DNA from: Bacillota bacterium
Lineage (GTDB): Bacteria > Bacillota > Dehalobacteriia > UBA4068 > UBA4997
Assembly: GCA_017398165.1 (NCBI GenBank)
Contig: JAFQHB010000202.1
Location: forward strand, 1 to 6,024
Direction of reading: 5' to 3'
DNA: 6,024 nt
Shown: positions 5,858 through 6,024 of the stretch, in pieces
Numbering within the stretch: the first letter of the stretch is position 1
Layout: each line of letters opens with the position of its first letter
Position numbers and translations under genes: made by a program
The notes under the pieces: generated by a model
The model's input: the letters and a program-made list of their open reading frames with translations, nothing else
The model's database searches: none
Told to the model about the DNA's origin: nothing

Positions 5858-5902
5858 TACGCTCTTTCCCGGATCTGCACCGATAAATACACGCACACAT
5901 TC

Positions 5903-5931
5903 ATTTTACCATAAATACCCGGCGTATTCAA
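5903..5931 (-). promoter_or_regulatory. Sigma-A promoter of the gap operon
   Basis: Minus-strand -35 TTGAAT (5926-5931) is spaced exactly 17 bp from -10 TAAAAT (5903-5908). The -10 carries the TGn extension (TGG) typical of strong Gram-positive promoters. Each hexamer differs from consensus at one or two positions. The start point would be near 5896, giving a leader of about 155 nt before the gap GTG. No better promoter was seen between here and gap. Confidence 0.75.
5914..5928. promoter_or_regulatory. Operator-like dyad inside the gap promoter
   Basis: AATAC-GCCGG-GTATT is a 15-bp dyad with perfect five-base arms and partial symmetry in the centre (12 of 14 non-central positions symmetric). 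It overlaps the 3' half of the -35 and most of the spacer, where a bound repressor would block RNA polymerase. It does not resemble the tandem CGGGAC/TGTC half-sites of the Bacillus CggR operator. The cognate regulator is unknown and not encoded in the window. Confidence 0.35.
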
Positions 5932-5952
5932 CAAACTAATCAACAATATTTC

Positions 5953-5986
5953 CTGCCGGCAGCGCATTATTTTTTGCCAAGCTGCC
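5953..5986. promoter_or_regulatory. Inverted repeats upstream of the gap promoter
   Basis: Minus-strand GGCAGC (5981-5986) and GCTGCC (5958-5963) are perfect complements 17 nt apart. They overlap a separate 10-bp palindrome, CTGCCGGCAG (5953-5962). The group ends about 22 bp upstream of the -35. It could be an upstream activator or repressor site, or the remains of a terminator of an upstream gene; no U run directly follows on the minus strand. The remaining bases 5987-6024 show no recognisable gene. Confidence 0.3.
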
Positions 5987-6024
5987 TCACCGCTAATATA
6001 TACACCCTCCACCCATCATATCAC

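Noticed and set aside
5973..6024. Possible C-terminal tail of an upstream minus-strand gene ending in TAA near 5973
   Set aside because: One frame is open from the window edge to that stop, but only about 16 codons are visible and they match no family I recognise, so it cannot be distinguished from chance.
1..6024. CRISPR arrays, tRNA or rRNA genes, transposases, toxin-antitoxin or defence genes
   Set aside because: None is visible on either strand. All sizeable coding capacity is explained by five glycolytic genes.

Overview
The window holds a lower-glycolysis gene cluster, all read on the minus strand, so transcription runs from the right edge to the left. In reading order the genes are gap (4730-5740), pgk (3346-4545), tpiA (2481-3248), gpmI (927-2456) and the first 203 codons of eno (1-609, cut by the window edge). 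Together they encode the steps from triose phosphates to phosphoenolpyruvate: triose-phosphate interconversion, NAD-linked oxidation to 1,3-bisphosphoglycerate, the first ATP-yielding step, phosphoglycerate isomerisation and dehydration by enolase. Every complete enzyme keeps its catalytic residues and near-normal length. No plus-strand gene is supported.

Organism: the order gap-pgk-tpiA-gpmI-eno, strong GGAGG-type ribosome binding sites, the cofactor-independent (Mn-type) mutase and the Bacillus-like GAPDH all point to Bacillota. The fairly GC-rich coding DNA and an intergenic repeat resembling those common in gut anaerobes suggest a Negativicutes or Clostridia member. The sequence alone does not settle the genus.

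Right edge (5741-6024): no gene is visible. There is a very good sigma-A promoter (TTGAAT, 17 bp, TGG-TAAAAT) with an operator-like dyad over its spacer. A leader of about 155 nt follows. It holds two mutually exclusive hairpins, one terminator-like, then a 15-bp palindrome and an A-rich unstructured run up to the gap ribosome binding site. No CggR-type repressor gene, which often precedes gap in this phylum, lies inside the window.

Middle: the 184-bp gap-pgk gap contains a near-perfect 17-bp hairpin ending in a short U run, a second 10-bp hairpin and a 9-bp direct repeat. It therefore looks like a control or processing point that lets gap be expressed differently from the rest. pgk-tpiA (97 bp) and tpiA-gpmI (24 bp) look like simple operon junctions.

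Left: the 317-bp gap between gpmI and eno is gene-free. It contains a GC-rich structured stretch, a weak terminator-like hairpin, a dispersed-repeat-like element and a candidate promoter for eno. Eno may thus be partly uncoupled from the upstream operon.

No new defence, mobile or biosynthetic system is present. The points worth a second look are regulatory (the gap leader, the gap-pgk hairpin and the gpmI-eno repeat) plus some family-atypical residues in GAPDH and PGK.
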